From NCBI GenBank assembly GCA_019695055.1, contig JAIBAT010000155.1:1-64000 (forward strand): a DNA stretch of 64,000 nt. The letters run 5' to 3'. A program made the translations under genes and the position numbers. This stretch comes from Candidatus Sumerlaeaceae bacterium (GTDB lineage: Bacteria > Sumerlaeota > Sumerlaeia > Sumerlaeales > Sumerlaeaceae). Below the pieces are notes generated by a model. That model worked only from the letters and a program-made list of their open reading frames with translations, was not told the origin of the DNA and did no database searches. This document shows positions 16,372-26,580 of the stretch, piece by piece (position 1 is the first letter of the stretch; the number at the start of each line of letters is the position of its first letter).

Positions 16372-17802
16372 ATGAAACTCAGCGTCATCATACCCGTATA
16401 TAACGAGGTACATACCCTGCGCACCATCATCGACCGGGTGCGCGAGGTCGACATTCCCAAGGAAATCATCCTCGTGGACGATTACTCCATGGACGGGACC
16501 CGGGACATTTACGCCTCCATAACCCACTTGGTGGACAAGATTGTCCTCCACGAGGTGAACCAGGGAAAAGGAGCGGCCATCCGCACCGGAATCCAGCATG
16601 TGTCCGGGGATGTTGTCATCATTCAGGACGCCGATCTGGAGTATGATCCCCAAGAGTATCACATTCTCATTGAGCCCATCCTCGCCGGCAAGGCCGACGT
16701 GGTTTACGGTTCCCGTTTTCTTACGGGCAAGGCGCACCGGGTGCTGTATTTCTGGCACATGGTGGGAAACAAGTTCCTGACCCTTCTCTCCAACATGTTC
16801 ACCAATCTGACACTGACAGACATGGAAACCTGTTACAAAATGGTCCGTGCCGACATCATGAAGATGGTCAATATTGAGCAGAACCGGTTCGGGTTTGAGC
16901 CCGAGATAACCGCAAAATTAGCCCGTCTGGATGTTCGCATTTACGAGGTGGGCATTTCCTATGACGGACGCAGCTACGCCGAAGGCAAGAAGATCGGGTG
17001 GCGCGATGGCGTGAACGCCATCTGGTGTATCCTGAAGTATTCACGCGGGCGCTACAAGGATTACGGGAAGGAAACCCTGGAGACGCTCAAGGACTTCGAT
17101 GCCTACGCAGAGTGGATGCTGGGGAAAATCACGCCATTTCTTGGCAAGCGGGTCATGGAAGTCGGCTCTGGCATTGGCAATAACGTCGAACATCTTGCCG
17201 CCAATCCGGATACCGAGGTGTTGGTCACTGACTATCGCGAGGATTACGTAGAGACGCTCCGCAAGAAATTCGAATCAAAACCCAATGTGGCCGTCGCTCA
17301 ATATAACGCGGTTCTGCCGGCAGGGCCCGAAATCCTTGAGAATCCGCCGGACTCCATAGTCTGCCTGAACGTCCTTGAGCACATCCCTGAAGACGAGCTG
17401 GCCCTGTCCAATTTTCACCAGATTCTTGCGCCCGGTGGGCGTCTTGTGGTCCTGGTGCCGGCCTTTCAGGCCCTGTACTGTCCGTTGGATGAGAACCTTG
17501 AGCACTGCCGCCGATACAGTCTGGAGGAGTTGCAGGCGAAATTTGTGAAGGCTGGTTTCCGGTTGAAGCACTCCTTCTTTTTCAACCCCATCGGCGCGCT
17601 TGGGTGGTTTGTCGCGGGAAAGATCTTCCGTGCGCGGCAAATCGCCAGCTACCATGTGAGCATACAGAAGTTTCTGATGCCGCTGAACCATCTGCTAGAT
17701 AAGCTCAATCTGCCGTTTGGTTTGTCCGTGGTATGTATAGGAGAGAAAGTTTCCGACACGACGTCAACGTCATCGAGCACATCTCCTGCACCTTCAGCTT
17801 GA
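16372..17802 (+). CDS. Fusion of family 2 glycosyltransferase and SAM-dependent methyltransferase
   Basis: This 476-residue protein has two domains. Residues 1-235 are a GT2 of the dolichol-phosphate-mannose-synthase-like kind: [31 protein letters not shown], the nucleotide-sugar motif [10 protein letters not shown], and VYGSRF. Residues ~250-450 are a class I methyltransferase: [15 protein letters not shown] (from 261), then [28 protein letters not shown] and [17 protein letters not shown]. The tail is Ser/Thr-rich. The pairing suggests synthesis and methylation of a lipid-linked sugar or glycan, though the acceptor is unknown. It is convergent with the amylase gene, only 14 bases apart. Confidence 0.9.
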   Translation: MKLSVIIPVYNEVHTLRTIIDRVREVDIPKEIILVDDYSMDGTRDIYASITHLVDKIVLHEVNQGKGAAIRTGIQHVSGDVVIIQDADLEYDPQEYHILIEPILAGKADVVYGSRFLTGKAHRVLYFWHMVGNKFLTLLSNMFTNLTLTDMETCYKMVRADIMKMVNIEQNRFGFEPEITAKLARLDVRIYEVGISYDGRSYAEGKKIGWRDGVNAIWCILKYSRGRYKDYGKETLETLKDFDAYAEWMLGKITPFLGKRVMEVGSGIGNNVEHLAANPDTEVLVTDYREDYVETLRKKFESKPNVAVAQYNAVLPAGPEILENPPDSIVCLNVLEHIPEDELALSNFHQILAPGGRLVVLVPAFQALYCPLDENLEHCRRYSLEELQAKFVKAGFRLKHSFFFNPIGALGWFVAGKIFRARQIASYHVSIQKFLMPLNHLLDKLNLPFGLSVVCIGEKVSDTTSTSSSTSPAPSA

Positions 17803-17816
17803 CGCGATTTGGGGTG

Positions 17817-20609
17817 CTATTCGACTAGAAATTCGGTCAGTCCGATCGGCAACAAACCGATATTGTAGGCAGTGACACCCGAAGTGGCGAGGTTAGGAGC
17901 CCAAGCCCGGTTGCTGGCAGCCGGGCTTAGTGGCGGAAGAAACTGATTCGACCAGTAGCCTGTGGATCCCGAGACTCCTACGAGTACTGAAACAGGCCCG
18001 ACTCCCAGAAGGGACTTGGGGATGCCAATCTCCAGCCCGGTGCCGGCCCCTGCGCCATTTGGCGATGCTGTTCCGCTGCCAGCTGTTACGGGGCCCGTAT
18101 GCCCGTTTCGGTAGCCGATTGGGAATGAGTATGTCTGGCCGTTCACGAGGCCGGAGATGGTACCATACGTCGGATTCCCGCTGCTTCCTGCCAGACTTCC
18201 AACCTGATTCTCGCTAAGGAACTGGCCTGCCGCGTTCCACTTATAGGCAAAGAGGTTAAGGGACTGATTAGGCGTGGCGAGTTGGACCTGCAGGGCCAGG
18301 TTGGCTTTCATTCCGGTGGGAAGGCGGGTTCCGCTTGCGCTGTTTGGCGTAGACGCGAGCCAGGGGAGTGTTGCCCCGGAGGCCGTAAGGATGTTTGCGC
18401 CGGTGGCTCCACCATCCGTGTCAAAGAATAGAATGATGGAATTCCCGTTGATTTCCAATGCACCTCCCACTGCGAGGTACAGCGTGGAAGTACTTTGAGC
18501 CACAAATAGCTGGTCGGCCTCGCTACCACCGCTGTTTTGGTCGGGCGCTGTGATTGAATTGTCACCAAAGCCGGTCTGCACAGTCTGGGTTGCTGCCGCA
18601 GCGGCCCACCTGGAGTCCCCGGAAATCTGGCCATCGATACCACTGACGGGGACAGGCACCGTCCGGAACTCAGTCTGAAAACCGCCGCGGAGGGAATTCC
18701 CCTGCTGGTCCTTCGCAGATTCGTCAAGGCCTGCCAGTACTGTAACAGAATCTGGCCAACTTCCCCCCGTGGGCGTAAATGACAACTGGGTTGCCGATCC
18801 GTCCCAAGACAGCGAACCTGCTATGGTTGGCGTAGTTACAAAAGCCGCATTGGACGCCGCTGTGTCCATGGCTTTGCTGAACGTTAGCGTCAGAGGAACG
18901 GAGGCAACGCTTACCGTCGCGCCCAGTCCGATATTGCAAGCCGTCACCTCGGGATCGAAATCCTGGAACGACGACAAGGGAACATAGACACGCGCCTGGT
19001 TGGCCGCAAAGGCAATGCCGGAAGCAATGGTGCCACCTGCCCCGACGGTGATTTGAGAGCCGCTTCCAAGCGCATCCACAAGCACGATGCCCGGGGTAAG
19101 GCCGGTCGCCCAGGATTGGGACGATTTCGCAGATCCGGAAGTGTTCACGGCGACCAGGACTTCCGTTCCGCCGTAAATGCGTGAATAGGCGAACATTCCG
19201 GCAGAGGAGCTGACCTCCCGTATCGTCATTGCACCGCGCGTAAGAGCCGCGTACTGTCGACGCATCTGGTTGAGTTTGCGAACCAGCCGGTATGTTGTGC
19301 CAGTCTGGTCGAAATTGTTGCCAAGTGAGGGGCCAAACTCGAATTGGCCGTCGAACATATCCTCTCGGCAATTGGGGTCCCCGCCACCGTTAAAATGCTG
19401 CTCGGTGCCGTAATAGATGCACGGGATACCCTTGGAGGTCAGCTGAAAGACCAGCGCAGCCCGAAGGCGCGCTGTATTGTCACTAGCCAGACCGCTCGAC
19501 AAAAAGCGCGGGTTGTCGTGATTGTCGAGAAAAGTGACCAATTTGTCCTGCGCAGCTGCGTCGTAATTCCCCGGTATAGCATTGTAGTGATTGACGATAT
19601 TCTGCGCCCCGGCGCTTGCCGTCGCAAAGACTGAGTTTGTGGCGTAATAGAGCGGGTAATCCAGCGTGGAATCCAGTGCGAACGCGCCGCCGGCCTTGGT
19701 GCCGGTGTAGTAGCCGTTTTTCGCGTCATTCCCGTCGAAAATCTCTCCAAAGAACAGAAAATTGGTTTTACCAAAGGCAGCCGCATTTGTACGAACCATT
19801 GGGGTCCACGTTTGCCAGAAACCGATCTCCACATGCTTGACGGTATCGATGCGGAAGGCATCCGCATCGAGGGTTGTGATCCAATTGGACCAGATGGATG
19901 CCATCTGGATGCGAACATAGCTGTCCTCGGTTCGCAGATCATCGAGGCCCGCGAGTTCCCCGAGAATCTGCTCCGGATCCGAGTAATTGCCGATGCTTCC
20001 CTGGTTATGGAAATAGGCCGTGGAATTGAACGGAGCGGCGTGCGTCTTGCCAGAGTTGCGGTAGGTTAATGTATAAAATGGTGTGGTGGATCGATAGGAA
20101 TTGTCGTTGAACAGGTTGGCTCCATGGTTGCAGACCACGTCCAGGACAACCCGGATTCCCAACCCGTGGCAAATTTGGATGAACTGCTGTAAATCAGCCA
20201 GTGTCCCCCAATGCGGGTCAACCTGGGTGAAATCCTGGGCCGCATAGCCATGGTATGTGCCGTCGACATTGTAAACAAACGGCGCAATCCAAACGGCCGT
20301 AACACCAAGGCCTCGCAAATAGTACAGTCGCTTCTTGAGTCCTGCAAAATCCCCGCCATGGGATTGTTGACCGTTGACCGGGCCATAGGTGGCGTGCGTC
20401 GAGTTGTTGGCGGAATTGCCGTCGTCCCACCGGTCAGTAATGATTTGGTAAATGGTCTCATCGCGCCAATCAGCAGGGGAGGCAAATTGGGCCAGGCAAA
20501 CGGAGGGAAAGCAGAAAGCCACCAACGCGACCGCGACCAATGCGATAGCTTGTGCGATGCGGGTTATGGCTTTGGAGCGGTCCAAGTCGAGCACCTTCAA
20601 GAAATACAC
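17817..20609 (-). CDS. Secreted GH13 alpha-amylase with C-terminal accessory domains
   Basis: This 930-residue protein has a signal peptide (~1-41, ending VCLA-Q) and a GH13 TIM barrel (~45-480). Conserved regions: DVVCNH (156-161), DAFRIDTVKH with nucleophile Asp255, FFGEIFDG with acid/base Glu289, and FLDNHDNPR with stabiliser Asp365. A beta C-domain follows (~490-540), then an Ig-like Big_5-type domain (VPLTLTFSKAMDT...) and a ~270-residue C-terminal region of beta character resembling DOMON/CBM9-like modules. It hydrolyses alpha-1,4-glucans outside the cytoplasm. Substrate and linkage preference cannot be told. It begins 16 bases after the O-antigen-ligase gene. Confidence 0.92.
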   Translation of the reverse strand: MYFLKVLDLDRSKAITRIAQAIALVAVALVAFCFPSVCLAQFASPADWRDETIYQIITDRWDDGNSANNSTHATYGPVNGQQSHGGDFAGLKKRLYYLRGLGVTAVWIAPFVYNVDGTYHGYAAQDFTQVDPHWGTLADLQQFIQICHGLGIRVVLDVVCNHGANLFNDNSYRSTTPFYTLTYRNSGKTHAAPFNSTAYFHNQGSIGNYSDPEQILGELAGLDDLRTEDSYVRIQMASIWSNWITTLDADAFRIDTVKHVEIGFWQTWTPMVRTNAAAFGKTNFLFFGEIFDGNDAKNGYYTGTKAGGAFALDSTLDYPLYYATNSVFATASAGAQNIVNHYNAIPGNYDAAAQDKLVTFLDNHDNPRFLSSGLASDNTARLRAALVFQLTSKGIPCIYYGTEQHFNGGGDPNCREDMFDGQFEFGPSLGNNFDQTGTTYRLVRKLNQMRRQYAALTRGAMTIREVSSSAGMFAYSRIYGGTEVLVAVNTSGSAKSSQSWATGLTPGIVLVDALGSGSQITVGAGGTIASGIAFAANQARVYVPLSSFQDFDPEVTACNIGLGATVSVASVPLTLTFSKAMDTAASNAAFVTTPTIAGSLSWDGSATQLSFTPTGGSWPDSVTVLAGLDESAKDQQGNSLRGGFQTEFRTVPVPVSGIDGQISGDSRWAAAAATQTVQTGFGDNSITAPDQNSGGSEADQLFVAQSTSTLYLAVGGALEINGNSIILFFDTDGGATGANILTASGATLPWLASTPNSASGTRLPTGMKANLALQVQLATPNQSLNLFAYKWNAAGQFLSENQVGSLAGSSGNPTYGTISGLVNGQTYSFPIGYRNGHTGPVTAGSGTASPNGAGAGTGLEIGIPKSLLGVGPVSVLVGVSGSTGYWSNQFLPPLSPAASNRAWAPNLATSGVTAYNIGLLPIGLTEFLVE

Positions 20610-20625
20610 CGTTGCACCGCGATAT

Positions 20626-22209
20626 TTAGGCGGTTTTCCCCGAGTTTTTTGCAGCTGGCCAAAACGACGCCATACTGCACGCCGTCACCAATCCGACCGC
20701 CCAGATTCCGTAAGTCAGAAGCCCCAAGCCCCGACGAAGCGGGTAGTTGCTGAGTCCGTAAACCTGAATGGCAATTTCCAACGCCAGCCAACACGCAAAG
20801 AACCAGAAGGATGCAAATCCGCCATCCGGCCTGCTGCGCAGTGCCCAGGAAATGATCCAGAATCGCGCAAGGGTGAACATGACAAAAAGCACAACTGCGG
20901 GAAAACCTGTTTCTGCTGTGATTTCCAGCCACTGATTATGGGCGTGGGGCACCGCGTCGTATTTCTCCAGTTCCTTTCCGAATTGTTTCTCGAAAGCGAA
21001 CTCGTAGGTCTGAAATCCGTAACCGGTTCCCAATCCCGGGTTGTGCGCGACCAGTGTTGCGGTCTTTCTCCAGATAAACATTCGTGAATCCATGGTGGTT
21101 CCACTGTCTGCCTGATAGGCCGCAGGGCGAAAGGCCTCGGCAATCCGATGACGATGGGCTTCCGGAAGCAGGAACCAGATTCCCGGCAAGATCACAAAAA
21201 ATGCACACCACCACCAACTCCGCCGATGCAGGATGGCCATGGATACCAATACAATCAGCCCGCAGGCACAGGCCAACAAGGCACCCCGTGTTGCTGTGAA
21301 GAAGATGACAGAAAATGACAGGATCGCGACGACGCCGCAGAATGCGCGCCAAGCCCTTCCCGGGACCACCAGCCCAGCAAGTGCCAGAAATACCATGCAG
21401 CAGGCAAAATAGGCCGCTCGATTATGGTGAAGAAAGGGAAAGAGGAGTCTCCACGGGGAATCCGACGCGCCGGGGTCCGCGAGGAGCAAGCTCCTCTGTT
21501 CCATCCACGATACCAAGGTGGAGTCCGCAAACAGTAAGCGCATGGAGACGACTCCGGACATGGCTAGAACTGTCAACCCACCGATGGTCAAAGCGTGCCT
21601 ACCAAAGCCGCGGGCAATTTCGGGGCAGGTCAACCCGAGGCGGCAGATAATGGCAAACAGGCCGATATAGGGACCCAGTTCTTCGCTAAAGCTTCTCATG
21701 CTGAGTTTCGGATTGATACTGCCGAAGCAGGAAATAAGGGCGACCATCCCGTAAAGGACCAGTAGCTTCACACTCAACTTGAGGATGTGGAACTCAAATG
21801 GTGAATGGACGCTCTCCAGGACAACCAGTGGCGTACAAATCCAGAGAACAGCGAACCAGAGAACCAAGATCTGATTCTGCAGGAAGTGTGACCAGGCGGA
21901 CAGTAGTGACCCCGAAATCCATGCAGCAGCTGACCCGGCAATTAGCGTCATGAAAAGAGTGCTGGCGACAAGCAGAAGACGCGGTTTCCAACTTTGCCGG
22001 AGATCTGTGACCGCTGCAATACCAACAGTTACCCACAACAATATAAGAAGGGGATTTTGCGTCCGCTTGTCGAGCAGGCATAGCACAAACATGGCAAGAA
22101 GCAGGCTGGCCAGAAGTGAAGATACGCCTCGTGGCCATCGCGCAAGCCATGGCAAGTCGCGGCAGATTGTGCCATTAGCATTGTTGGATGTTTCGAGGTT
22201 CGAAGTCAC
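20626..22209 (-). CDS. O-antigen ligase/polymerase family membrane protein
   Basis: This 527-residue protein has about twelve hydrophobic segments. The Wzy_C/RfaL-type region contains FFTATRGALLACACGL followed by a periplasmic loop with GTGYGFQTYE and PHAHNQWLEITAETG, the pattern of WaaL-like ligases whose His/Arg loop acts on undecaprenyl-linked glycans. It begins at GTG (22209). Its role could be O-antigen ligation, polymerisation or protein O-glycosylation; sequence does not decide. The amylase gene follows by 16 bases, so they may share a transcript despite different roles. Confidence 0.85.
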   Translation of the reverse strand: MTSNLETSNNANGTICRDLPWLARWPRGVSSLLASLLLAMFVLCLLDKRTQNPLLILLWVTVGIAAVTDLRQSWKPRLLLVASTLFMTLIAGSAAAWISGSLLSAWSHFLQNQILVLWFAVLWICTPLVVLESVHSPFEFHILKLSVKLLVLYGMVALISCFGSINPKLSMRSFSEELGPYIGLFAIICRLGLTCPEIARGFGRHALTIGGLTVLAMSGVVSMRLLFADSTLVSWMEQRSLLLADPGASDSPWRLLFPFLHHNRAAYFACCMVFLALAGLVVPGRAWRAFCGVVAILSFSVIFFTATRGALLACACGLIVLVSMAILHRRSWWWCAFFVILPGIWFLLPEAHRHRIAEAFRPAAYQADSGTTMDSRMFIWRKTATLVAHNPGLGTGYGFQTYEFAFEKQFGKELEKYDAVPHAHNQWLEITAETGFPAVVLFVMFTLARFWIISWALRSRPDGGFASFWFFACWLALEIAIQVYGLSNYPLRRGLGLLTYGIWAVGLVTACSMASFWPAAKNSGKTA

Positions 22210-22272
22210 GCTTCCCCATAGGCTTGCGATGGTGTCGTGAAGGCAATCAATTTGCGGCAGGTCCGAGGAGGA

Positions 22273-22542
22273 TCAGGAACGTATTTCAAAGCCCGCAATT
22301 TGGGAATCCTGTGGGCTGTAATCCGCGGCGACATCATCAACTCGGGATAGGAATGGGCCCTTCCACAGTCGTTGCTCCATTTCCAGGAGAGTGTCCTCGT
22401 CTCCTTCAGCCAATACCTCTACAGACCTGTCAGGCAGATTCCGAACCCAACCTTTCAGTCCCAGGGAGCGCGCCTCCTCGAGGACCCAGTAACGGAAACC
22501 TACGCCCTGAACGCGGCCCCGCACAACAGCGTGGAGCCTCAT
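22273..22542 (-). CDS. acyP: Acylphosphatase
   Basis: This 89-residue protein has family length. It shows VRGRVQGVGFRYW, with the phosphate-binding loop and catalytic Arg, and GLKGWVRNLPDRSVEVLAEG with the catalytic Asn. It hydrolyses acyl phosphates such as acetyl- or carbamoyl-phosphate. It is divergent from carA, whose complex makes carbamoyl phosphate, which may be chance. The distance to the O-antigen-ligase gene is 63 bases on the same strand. Confidence 0.93.
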   Translation of the reverse strand: MRLHAVVRGRVQGVGFRYWVLEEARSLGLKGWVRNLPDRSVEVLAEGDEDTLLEMEQRLWKGPFLSRVDDVAADYSPQDSQIAGFEIRS

Positions 22543-22695
22543 GATGGCGGAATTCCAGGGACACTTGGTTTCATAAGCGAATATCTACTGACGACGGCAG
22601 TGCCGTGTCAAACCGAAGTGACAATACCGTGAAAAGTTTGGCGGGTTTGCCCGGGGTGAATAGGTGTCGCCCGATGGAGTCCCTTGAGTTTCGAA

Positions 22696-23847
22696 ATGAC
22701 GACGACCCGTTCCGAAGCCACCCTCGCCCTGGAGGACGGCACCGTATTTCGCGGGCATTCCTTCGGAGCCCGCGGCGAAGTGTCCGCAGAGATCATTTTC
22801 CATACCGGCATGACCGGGTATCAGGAAGTCCTGACCGACCCCTCCTATCGTGGCCAAATGGTTGTTATGACGTATCCCCTAATTGGCAACTACGGCGTTA
22901 ACGAAGTGGACGGCGAGTCAACTCGCCCGCAGGTTTCCGGCTTCATTGTTAAGGAGGCGTCGCGAATTGCCTCGAACTGGCGCAGCGAGGAGTCCATGAA
23001 CGACTACCTTGCCCGCCATGGCATCCTTGGCATCGAGGGAATTGATACGCGCGCCGCCGTATTGCACCTCCGTCAGGCTGGCGCCATGCGAGCCGTGATT
23101 TCCACGGAGCGCCACGACGCCGACGCGCTGGTCAGGACGGCCAGGTCCGCACCGACCATGGAAGGGCAAAATCTTGTCTACGACGTTACCACTTCGTCCT
23201 CCTACGCGCACCGGATTCCGCCACCAGTAATCGAACTGAATACTACCATTGGTGGAGACGGCGCACGGGAGCCAAAAAACCCCAACGGCCCCCAGATTGT
23301 GGCCTACGATTTTGGCGTTAAGCGAAACATCCTGGACCTCCTTGCTGCGGAGGGCTTCCGCGTCACTGTCGTTCCCGCCAGAACCACAGCGGCCGAAGTG
23401 CTCGCGCTGAATCCCGATGGGATCTTCCTGTCCAATGGCCCCGGGGATCCGGCGGCCCTGACCGCGATTGTGGGCGAGGTGCGTTCCCTGCTGGGCAAGC
23501 GCCCTGTTTTTGGCATCTGCCTTGGACACCAGATTTTGGGCCTCGCCTCGGGTGGCAATACCTACAAACTGAAGTTTGGTCATCATGGTGCGAATCATCC
23601 CGTGAAAGACCTGCTGACAAACAAGGTTGAGATTACCTCCCAGAATCACGGTTTCTGTGTGGATATTAGCACCCTGCCCAAGACCTGCTCGATTACTCAC
23701 ATGAACCTGAACGACAACACCCTTGAGGGATTCCAGGACGAGCAGCAGAAGTTCTTTGCCGTGCAGTATCACCCCGAAGCGGCACCGGGGCCCCATGATT
23801 CCGGTTATCTGTTCCGCCGTTTCCGAGAATGGGTGGACAAAGCCTGA
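22696..23847 (+). CDS. carA: Carbamoyl-phosphate synthase small (glutaminase) subunit
   Basis: This 383-residue class I glutamine amidotransferase supplies ammonia to CarB for carbamoyl phosphate synthesis (pyrimidines, arginine). The start ATG at 22696 gives the usual [12 protein letters not shown] opening; a TTG at 22684 is possible. Signatures: [17 protein letters not shown] in the N-terminal domain, NGPGDP, nucleophile Cys275 in [17 protein letters not shown], and the His359/Glu361 pair in [12 protein letters not shown]. carB is not adjacent. Its last 43 bases overlap the 3' end of the allantoinase-like gene on the opposite strand. Confidence 0.95.
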   Translation: MTTTRSEATLALEDGTVFRGHSFGARGEVSAEIIFHTGMTGYQEVLTDPSYRGQMVVMTYPLIGNYGVNEVDGESTRPQVSGFIVKEASRIASNWRSEESMNDYLARHGILGIEGIDTRAAVLHLRQAGAMRAVISTERHDADALVRTARSAPTMEGQNLVYDVTTSSSYAHRIPPPVIELNTTIGGDGAREPKNPNGPQIVAYDFGVKRNILDLLAAEGFRVTVVPARTTAAEVLALNPDGIFLSNGPGDPAALTAIVGEVRSLLGKRPVFGICLGHQILGLASGGNTYKLKFGHHGANHPVKDLLTNKVEITSQNHGFCVDISTLPKTCSITHMNLNDNTLEGFQDEQQKFFAVQYHPEAAPGPHDSGYLFRRFREWVDKA

Positions 23848-25202
23848 CCATCAGTTTGTGGCGCAAACATGACGGACCCAATCGGATCTCCCAGTAACTT
23901 CCCGTTGTGGAAAACCTCCTGGCCACGAACAAACGTACGCACGACCTTCCCATAAAGTTTCCGTCCCGCATAAGCTGTGTGCTTGTGGCGATGTTGAAGC
24001 TTGGATTCGCGGACGGTGAAAGATGATTCCGGGTCCCAAATGACAATGTCGGCAAGGTTTCCCGGTGCAAGGCTACCTTTCTGTCCTGATAGGCCGGCAA
24101 TGCGGGCCGGAGTTTCGCTTAGCCAGTTGGTCAACTGCATGAAATCCACGTCGCGATTGCGCGCCTCCGTCCATACGGCGGGTAGCGTCAATTGTAACGA
24201 CGTGATCCCCCCCCAGTCCGAGTAGAAATCCCCGCCTGTTGAGTGCTTCATGGCAGTCGGGCAGGGGGAGTGGTCAGAACAAATCATGTCCAGGTCACCA
24301 CGCTTCAGGCCAGCCCACAAATTGTCCCGATTCCGTCTGTTGCGAATGGGAGGTGCGCATTTGAATCGGGTGTCCCCGGGACGAACATCCGCAGATGAAA
24401 ATGTCAGGTAATGAGGACAGGTCTCCGCCGAAATGGGAACGCCTGCCTTCCTGGCCTCAGCGATCATCTTAAGAGCCGAGGCCGTCGAGACATGAACAAT
24501 GTGGATCGGGGTTCGGAATTTCCTGCAAAGCTTGATGACCAGTTCGATTGCTTCCAATTCCATGGACTCAGGGCGCGATCGTAAGTATGAGAAGTAACTC
24601 TGGGTTCCCGGCAACAGGCGCGGTGCGGGCCCGGACAGCAGTTCACAATGCACATGAAGCGTCCGTTCGGTCTGCTTGATCAGAGGAAGGGCCTTGAGCA
24701 GATCCCTCTCTGTAACCTCCGCGAATTCCTCCAGCCCTGATGGGGCAAGAAATGCTTTGAATCCGAGGACTCCCATTCTTGCCATGGGGAGGAGTTCCGA
24801 TTCATTCCCCGGCACGACCCCTCCGTGAAAACCACAGTCCACGCGAAGTTTCTTTCCGGCGGCGTGAAGCTTTTTGGTCAGGGAATCCGCAGACGTTGAA
24901 ACCGGCGTTGAGTTCAGCGGCATATCCACGACGGTGGTAATGCCACCTGCCGCTGCGGCTGCCGTGGCGCATTCAAAGCCTTCCCAATCCGTTCGGCCGG
25001 GCTCATTTATGTGCACATGAGTGTCCACGAGGCCCGGCATGACGACGAGGTGCGTGGCATCCACAACTCGATCAGCAGAGCGCCACCCGGCATCTCCCAA
25101 GTCGTATAACGCAGCAATTTTGCTCCCGTCGACGCAAAGGACACCGTCGTGAATCCCATCAGGCGCAACGATTCGACGGCTTCTGATGGCAAGGCTTGTC
25201 AT
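23805..25202 (-). CDS. allB: Allantoinase-like cyclic amidohydrolase
   Basis: This 465-residue metal-dependent hydrolase of the dihydroorotase/allantoinase family has the allantoinase block [20 protein letters not shown] with the HxH ligands, [10 protein letters not shown] with the Lys likely carbamylated, LHVHCE and IHIVHVS (His ligands), and ICSDHSPC (Asp). Allantoinase opens the hydantoin ring of allantoin. The start Met at 25202 is used; an upstream GTG adds six residues. It closes an operon with three molybdenum-hydroxylase subunits, which supports purine breakdown. Dihydropyrimidinase or another hydantoinase activity remains possible because no uricase or allantoicase is in view. Confidence 0.87.
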   Translation of the reverse strand: MTSLAIRSRRIVAPDGIHDGVLCVDGSKIAALYDLGDAGWRSADRVVDATHLVVMPGLVDTHVHINEPGRTDWEGFECATAAAAAGGITTVVDMPLNSTPVSTSADSLTKKLHAAGKKLRVDCGFHGGVVPGNESELLPMARMGVLGFKAFLAPSGLEEFAEVTERDLLKALPLIKQTERTLHVHCELLSGPAPRLLPGTQSYFSYLRSRPESMELEAIELVIKLCRKFRTPIHIVHVSTASALKMIAEARKAGVPISAETCPHYLTFSSADVRPGDTRFKCAPPIRNRRNRDNLWAGLKRGDLDMICSDHSPCPTAMKHSTGGDFYSDWGGITSLQLTLPAVWTEARNRDVDFMQLTNWLSETPARIAGLSGQKGSLAPGNLADIVIWDPESSFTVRESKLQHRHKHTAYAGRKLYGKVVRTFVRGQEVFHNGKLLGDPIGSVMFAPQTDGQALSTHSRKRRNR

Positions 25203-25247
25203 GGTCGTATTCCAAACCACAGCCGGGCGACCGGCAACGTCAAAATA

Positions 25248-26099
25248 TTACTGATGAACCTTGCCCAGGAAGTCTGCCAGAATGCGCTGGGAGACTTTGA
25301 GTCGGTAGTCCCTGGTGCTGCGAATGTCGTCAATGGGGGTAATCTCAGTTTGAAGGATTGCCCATGCATCGTCCGCCGCGGCTCCCGCCGCCACAGCGTC
25401 CTCGGTTTTCTTGCTACGCAGGGTAATCGGGGCCACCGAGCCCCACGCCATACGGACATTTCCCTTCCCATCATTTGCGCCGGCAAAGACCACCTTGCTG
25501 ATAGCCTGCGCTTCGCGGGTCCCAACCTTGCGATAGTACTGTTGGTCTGCGGCGAATCGCGGCTTGGGAAGGATGATCTCGGAAATAAGCTCTTCCTCCT
25601 TCAATACGTTTGCGCGGTATCCCGTGAAGAACTCCGAGAGCTCCACCACTCGTTCACCCGAGGCATTCACCAGTCGAAGTTTCGCGTCATAGACCATCAG
25701 CGCCGGCACCGTGTCGGCAGCGGGGGAGCCGTTGGCAATATTTCCGGCCAGTGTCCCGCGATTCTGAATCTGAATTGCTCCCGTTACTTGCGCGGAATGA
25801 ACCAACATCGGGTAATTCTTTTTCACGTCTTCATGGTGGCGCACGTCACTGTACGTGGCCAGGGCCCCAATCCGAAGGTTTCCCTCCGTATCGGTCTTCA
25901 CATAGCGCCACTCGCCCGCAAGGGCGTGTAGGCTCTGGTAGACCTTGCCCACCTTGCCAAGGTGGCCGTCGTTCATCCAGACCATGACATCGGTGCCACC
26001 TGCAATCGGTATAAGTTTTCGCCCCGTGGCGCGTTGCTCCAACGCCTCGCGAACCGAGCCGGGGGTCAGGCATTCATAATCAGCGAGATTGGTTCGCAC
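25248..26099 (-). CDS. Molybdenum hydroxylase FAD-binding subunit (xanthine dehydrogenase family)
   Basis: This 283-residue protein has an FAD-binding type-2 domain: PIAGGTDVMVWMN (pyrophosphate loop) and NRGTLAGNIANGSPAAD, both typical of CoxM/XdhB-type subunits. The C-terminal part (~175-280) is the CO-dehydrogenase flavoprotein C domain. It passes electrons from the 2Fe-2S subunit to NAD+ or another acceptor. It overlaps the 2Fe-2S gene by 20 bases, so the two are co-translated. Confidence 0.92.
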   Translation of the reverse strand: MRTNLADYECLTPGSVREALEQRATGRKLIPIAGGTDVMVWMNDGHLGKVGKVYQSLHALAGEWRYVKTDTEGNLRIGALATYSDVRHHEDVKKNYPMLVHSAQVTGAIQIQNRGTLAGNIANGSPAADTVPALMVYDAKLRLVNASGERVVELSEFFTGYRANVLKEEELISEIILPKPRFAADQQYYRKVGTREAQAISKVVFAGANDGKGNVRMAWGSVAPITLRSKKTEDAVAAGAAADDAWAILQTEITPIDDIRSTRDYRLKVSQRILADFLGKVHQ

Positions 26100-26580
26100 C
26101 GGTCTTCATCCTGTCTATGGCAGTCTTAACAGATTCGAAAATGCGGGTATAGCCTGTGCAGCGGCACAGGTTGCCTTCGAGGGCCTCCGCAACACCACCC
26201 GGTGCTGATTCAGGCTGCCGAAGGTAGGCGACGGCGGCCATGATCATTCCCGGAGTGCAGATTCCGCACTGTGCGCCGCCGCATTTAATGAAGGCCTCCT
26301 GGATCAGGTGGAGGCAGGTTTGCCCGTCAGCCCCCATTGATTCCAATCCTTCAATGGATTCCACCTTACTGCCATGGACCTGGCAAACGGGAACCATGCA
26401 GCTCATGACGGCCCGACCATCGATGATTACGGTGCATGCCCCGCATTCTCCCTCACCACAACCCTCCTTGGTGCCGGTCAGGCTGCAATCCTGCCGCAGC
26501 ACGTCCAGCAGGCGCGCCATGGGGTGCGCCTGCACGGTCTTCTCGCGACCGTTCAGTTGAAAGGTGATATTGGTTGTCAT
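26080..26580 (-). CDS. Molybdenum hydroxylase 2Fe-2S subunit (xanthine dehydrogenase family)
   Basis: This 166-residue protein has two iron-sulfur sites: a plant-type ferredoxin site (Cys41, Cys46, Cys49, Cys61, in GCGEGECGACT) and the helical [2Fe-2S]-binding domain (Cys105, Cys108, Cys139, Cys141, in CGICTPGM and NLCRCTGY). Both are complete. It relays electrons from the molybdenum centre to the FAD subunit. Start and stop overlap both neighbours by 4 and 20 bases. Confidence 0.95.
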   Translation of the reverse strand: MTTNITFQLNGREKTVQAHPMARLLDVLRQDCSLTGTKEGCGEGECGACTVIIDGRAVMSCMVPVCQVHGSKVESIEGLESMGADGQTCLHLIQEAFIKCGGAQCGICTPGMIMAAVAYLRQPESAPGGVAEALEGNLCRCTGYTRIFESVKTAIDRMKTGANQSR

